From Spirosoma sp. 48-14 (GTDB lineage Bacteria; Bacteroidota; Bacteroidia; Cytophagales; Spirosomataceae), in the NCBI RefSeq assembly GCF_001898575.1, contig NZ_MKUD01000032.1, positions 54,019 through 118,018 on the forward strand: a DNA stretch of 64,000 bases, in the 5' to 3' direction. Below are positions 62,105 through 64,000 of the stretch, one piece after another. Numbering within the stretch: position 1 is the stretch's first letter; each line of letters starts with the position of its first letter. The position numbers were made by a program, and so were the translations under genes. A model generated the notes under the pieces. The model made no database searches. It was not told the DNA's origin and worked only from the letters and a program-made list of their open reading frames with translations.

Positions 62105-62554
62105 GACAATCAGCTTAGTTAAGTTAAGAAAGTGTAAAATGGGCTTACTAACTCGGTAAGTTTTGTCAATTATAAGAAAATTATATTTTAATAATAAAAA
62201 TATTTTTAGAATTATATTCTGTTATTTAAATTTTTTATAATATAAATTATAATTTAATGAAGATTTAATTTTTGGGCCTCAATAAGCAGAGAGTAAGTAT
62301 GCCATGCTGATGAAATAAATAAGTATTTATGCGGATATATAGTCGTTACAGAATCAGTGATAATGAGCACAAGACCTATAAACGCAAGCTTATAGTTACG
62401 TGATACTACTTAGGAGCTATAGTTTATTGCAGGATTATAGGTAAGTAGTTAGGGGAAGTGAGGATAATTGCTGGCTTTTCAGGAGAAAAGACCGTCTAAA
62501 TACATGTTTTTGCGATTTTTGCTCCTAAAAAAAACGTAATTAACCTCGAAAAAA

Positions 62555-62576
62555 GTCAAAAAACGACTTTTTTGAC
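62555..62576. promoter_or_regulatory. Inverted repeat immediately upstream of the hppA promoter
   Basis: GTCAAAAAA (62555-62563) pairs with TTTTTTGAC (62568-62576) with 4 nt between, ending just before the -33 TTG. A repressor or regulator site that would control hppA is plausible; the repeat is perfect, the role is inferred. Confidence 0.4.
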
Positions 62577-62577
62577 G

Positions 62578-62607
62578 TTGGGTTATTTCCCTCAAAAGCT
62601 ATCTTTG
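62578..62607 (+). promoter_or_regulatory. Bacteroidota-type promoter for hppA
   Basis: TTG at 62578-62580, a 19-nt spacer, then TATCTTTG at 62600-62607 (full TAnnTTTG match). Predicted transcription start near 62614 gives a leader of about 28 nt. One of the best promoters in the window. Confidence 0.6.
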
Positions 62608-62641
62608 GGGCAGTTTATTTCTAAAACCTATACTTATTCGC

Positions 62642-64000
62642 ATGAATTACAGTGTTTATCTGGTTCCCGTATTGGGTCTTGTCGGGTTGGTGATTATGTA
62701 CACCAAATTCCTGTGGGTGTCTAAACAGGAAGCCGGCGACGACCGGATGCAGGAAATCTCGTCGTATATTGCCGATGGTGCCATCGCTTTTTTGAAGGCG
62801 GAATGGCGAGTTCTTACCTATTTCGGTATCGTTGTAGCCCTTCTGCTGGCTTATTCAGGTACCTTGGTTGAAAATTCCAGCCCCGTTATTGGCCTCTCCT
62901 TCATCCTGGGTGCTTTTTTATCAGCTCTGGCGGGATACATAGGGATGAACATTGCTACGAAAGCCAATGTACGGACGGCTCATGCTGCCCGTACCAGTCT
63001 GGCCCGCGCGTTAGATGTATCATTTACGGGTGGTTCAGTGATGGGTATTGGTGTGGCAGGTCTGGCCGTATTAGGACTTGGTAGTCTTTTTCTCGTACTA
63101 TATAATACCTACGTTGCCTCAACGGGCGATATGAACGGATTGCCGATGGAACGGGCCCTTGAGGTATTGGCTGGTTTCTCGCTGGGAGCAGAGTCGATCG
63201 CTTTGTTTGCTCGGGTAGGTGGTGGTATTTATACCAAAGCGGCCGATGTAGGTGCAGACCTTGTTGGTAAAGTAGAAGCGGGTATTCCTGAAGACGATCC
63301 ACGTAACCCGGCCACCATTGCCGATAACGTAGGCGATAATGTGGGTGATGTAGCTGGTATGGGCGCTGACCTCTTCGGCTCATACGTGGCAACGATTCTG
63401 GCGACAATGGTACTGGGTCGTGAAATCAAGATTCCGGCTGATATGAATATTGTAGGTCACGCTCCCATTGTACTACCGATGATGATTGCGGGGCTAGGTC
63501 TGATCTTCTCGATTATCGCTACCTATTTTGTGAAGATCAGCAATGACAATGGTAGTGTTCAGGGAGCCTTAAATATGGGTAACTGGGCCTCGATTATTAT
63601 CACGATTATTGCGTCCTATTTTCTGGTCACGAATTATCTGCCGGATGTGACGATGGAGATTCGCGGTGTAGAATTCTCCCGGATGGATGTATTCTATGCG
63701 ATTATAACGGGTTTGATTGTCGGCGCTTTGATGTCGTCAATTACCGAATATTATACAGCCATGGGGCGTCGCCCCGTATTGTCCATTATTCGCCAGTCGG
63801 CGACGGGGGCAGCGACCAATATCATCGGTGGATTGTCAGTTGGTATGGAATCAACGGTGTTGCCGATTCTGGTATTGGCGGCTGGTATTTATACATCCTA
63901 TCATTTTGCTGGCCTGTATGGTGTGGCCATTTCTGCGGCTGGTATGATGGCAACAACAGCAATGCAGTTGGCAATCGATGCCTTTGGGCCAATCGCCGAT
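62642..64000 (+). CDS. hppA: Membrane-bound proton/sodium-pumping pyrophosphatase (5' part)
   Basis: 453 codons from the ATG at 62642 to the window end with no stop, so the gene is cut by the window edge (the family runs to about 700-800 aa). Helices fill most of it. The catalytic loop reads DVGADLVGKVEAGIPEDDPR, then NPATIADNVGDNVGDVAGMG, which holds the Mg-pyrophosphate Asp/Glu/Lys residues. It hydrolyses pyrophosphate and pumps H+ or Na+ across the inner membrane. The residues that decide potassium dependence lie in or past the cut and cannot be read. It has its own promoter. Confidence 0.93.
   Translation, partial: MNYSVYLVPVLGLVGLVIMYTKFLWVSKQEAGDDRMQEISSYIADGAIAFLKAEWRVLTYFGIVVALLLAYSGTLVENSSPVIGLSFILGAFLSALAGYIGMNIATKANVRTAHAARTSLARALDVSFTGGSVMGIGVAGLAVLGLGSLFLVLYNTYVASTGDMNGLPMERALEVLAGFSLGAESIALFARVGGGIYTKAADVGADLVGKVEAGIPEDDPRNPATIADNVGDNVGDVAGMGADLFGSYVATILATMVLGREIKIPADMNIVGHAPIVLPMMIAGLGLIFSIIATYFVKISNDNGSVQGALNMGNWASIIITIIASYFLVTNYLPDVTMEIRGVEFSRMDVFYAIITGLIVGALMSSITEYYTAMGRRPVLSIIRQSATGAATNIIGGLSVGMESTVLPILVLAAGIYTSYHFAGLYGVAISAAGMMATTAMQLAIDAFGPIAD

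Larger units (their letters stand above)
62105..62641. other. AT-rich divergent spacer between susC and hppA
   Basis: About 540 nt without a recognisable gene. The section 62165-62280 is very AT-rich and could serve as an upstream (UP-like) region for susC or a regulator site. The rightward hppA promoter is placed at its far end. No tRNA or terminator is evident in it. Confidence 0.5.

Overview
The window looks like chromosomal DNA of a Cytophagales bacterium (Bacteroidota), most like Spirosoma and its relatives. Evidence: SusC/SusD and DUF4249/TonB-receptor outer-membrane pairs, a type IX secretion (T9SS) type B C-terminal domain, the T9SS regulator PorX with a PglZ domain, lipoproteins with GC-type lipoboxes, few Shine-Dalgarno sites, and Bacteroidota promoters (TTG/TTTG, then 18-23 nt, then TAnnTTTG) before several genes. 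The genus is an inference from gene style; no rRNA is present. Base composition is close to even in genes, with AT-rich spacers near 22.7-23.2, 25.1-25.3 and 62.1-62.5 kb.

Layout. 0-5.1 kb: a rightward surface operon of Kelch-type lipoprotein, DUF4249 lipoprotein and TonB-dependent receptor, followed by a Uma2 nuclease-fold gene with its own promoter. 5.8-14 kb: CDF metal transporter, secreted GH31 glycosidase, secreted amidohydrolase, and M61 and M28 peptidases. 14-22.3 kb: NUDIX hydrolase, LysE exporter, GH3-family adenylating enzyme, SurE, LysR regulator, threonine synthase-like enzyme, TrhO and a deoxynucleoside kinase. 22.2-25.3 kb: a sparse accessory patch with a decayed gene (three in-frame stops), two stand-alone LytTR regulators, a small Gly-rich membrane protein and several hairpins. 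25.4-34.4 kb: ThuA protein, PKD/metzincin lipoprotein, tRNA-Leu(GAG), DUF3127 OB-fold protein, tRNA-Lys(UUU), a BatE-like protein, an SDR, a T9SS type B surface protein and RlmD. 34.7-44.2 kb: HhH protein, PAP2 phosphatase, a second Uma2 gene, sugar isomerase/epimerase, DeoC, AhpD-like protein, aldose epimerase, a LysM / small membrane protein / TIGR02757 operon and a ScyD-like propeller lipoprotein. 45.1-54.3 kb: PorX, ROK regulator, a two-gene operon (fused 5-oxoprolinase plus UbiE-like methyltransferase), DeoR regulator and NudK-like hydrolase. 54.6-62.1 kb: SusC, SusD and PIG-L deacetylase, all leftward. 62.6 kb to the end: the start of a membrane pyrophosphatase (hppA), cut by the window edge.

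The gene content is mostly nutrient capture at the cell surface plus nucleotide, sugar and amino-acid housekeeping. The most unusual feature is in the spacers. Many gene junctions, especially convergent ones, hold long and often perfect inverted repeats whose sequence differs from locus to locus. The extremes are a roughly 250-bp nested palindrome (34.41-34.66 kb), a perfect 29-bp-arm hairpin (20.4 kb) and a cluster of four REP-like palindromes (54.4-54.6 kb). No CRISPR array, insertion sequence, phage or recognisable defence island was seen.
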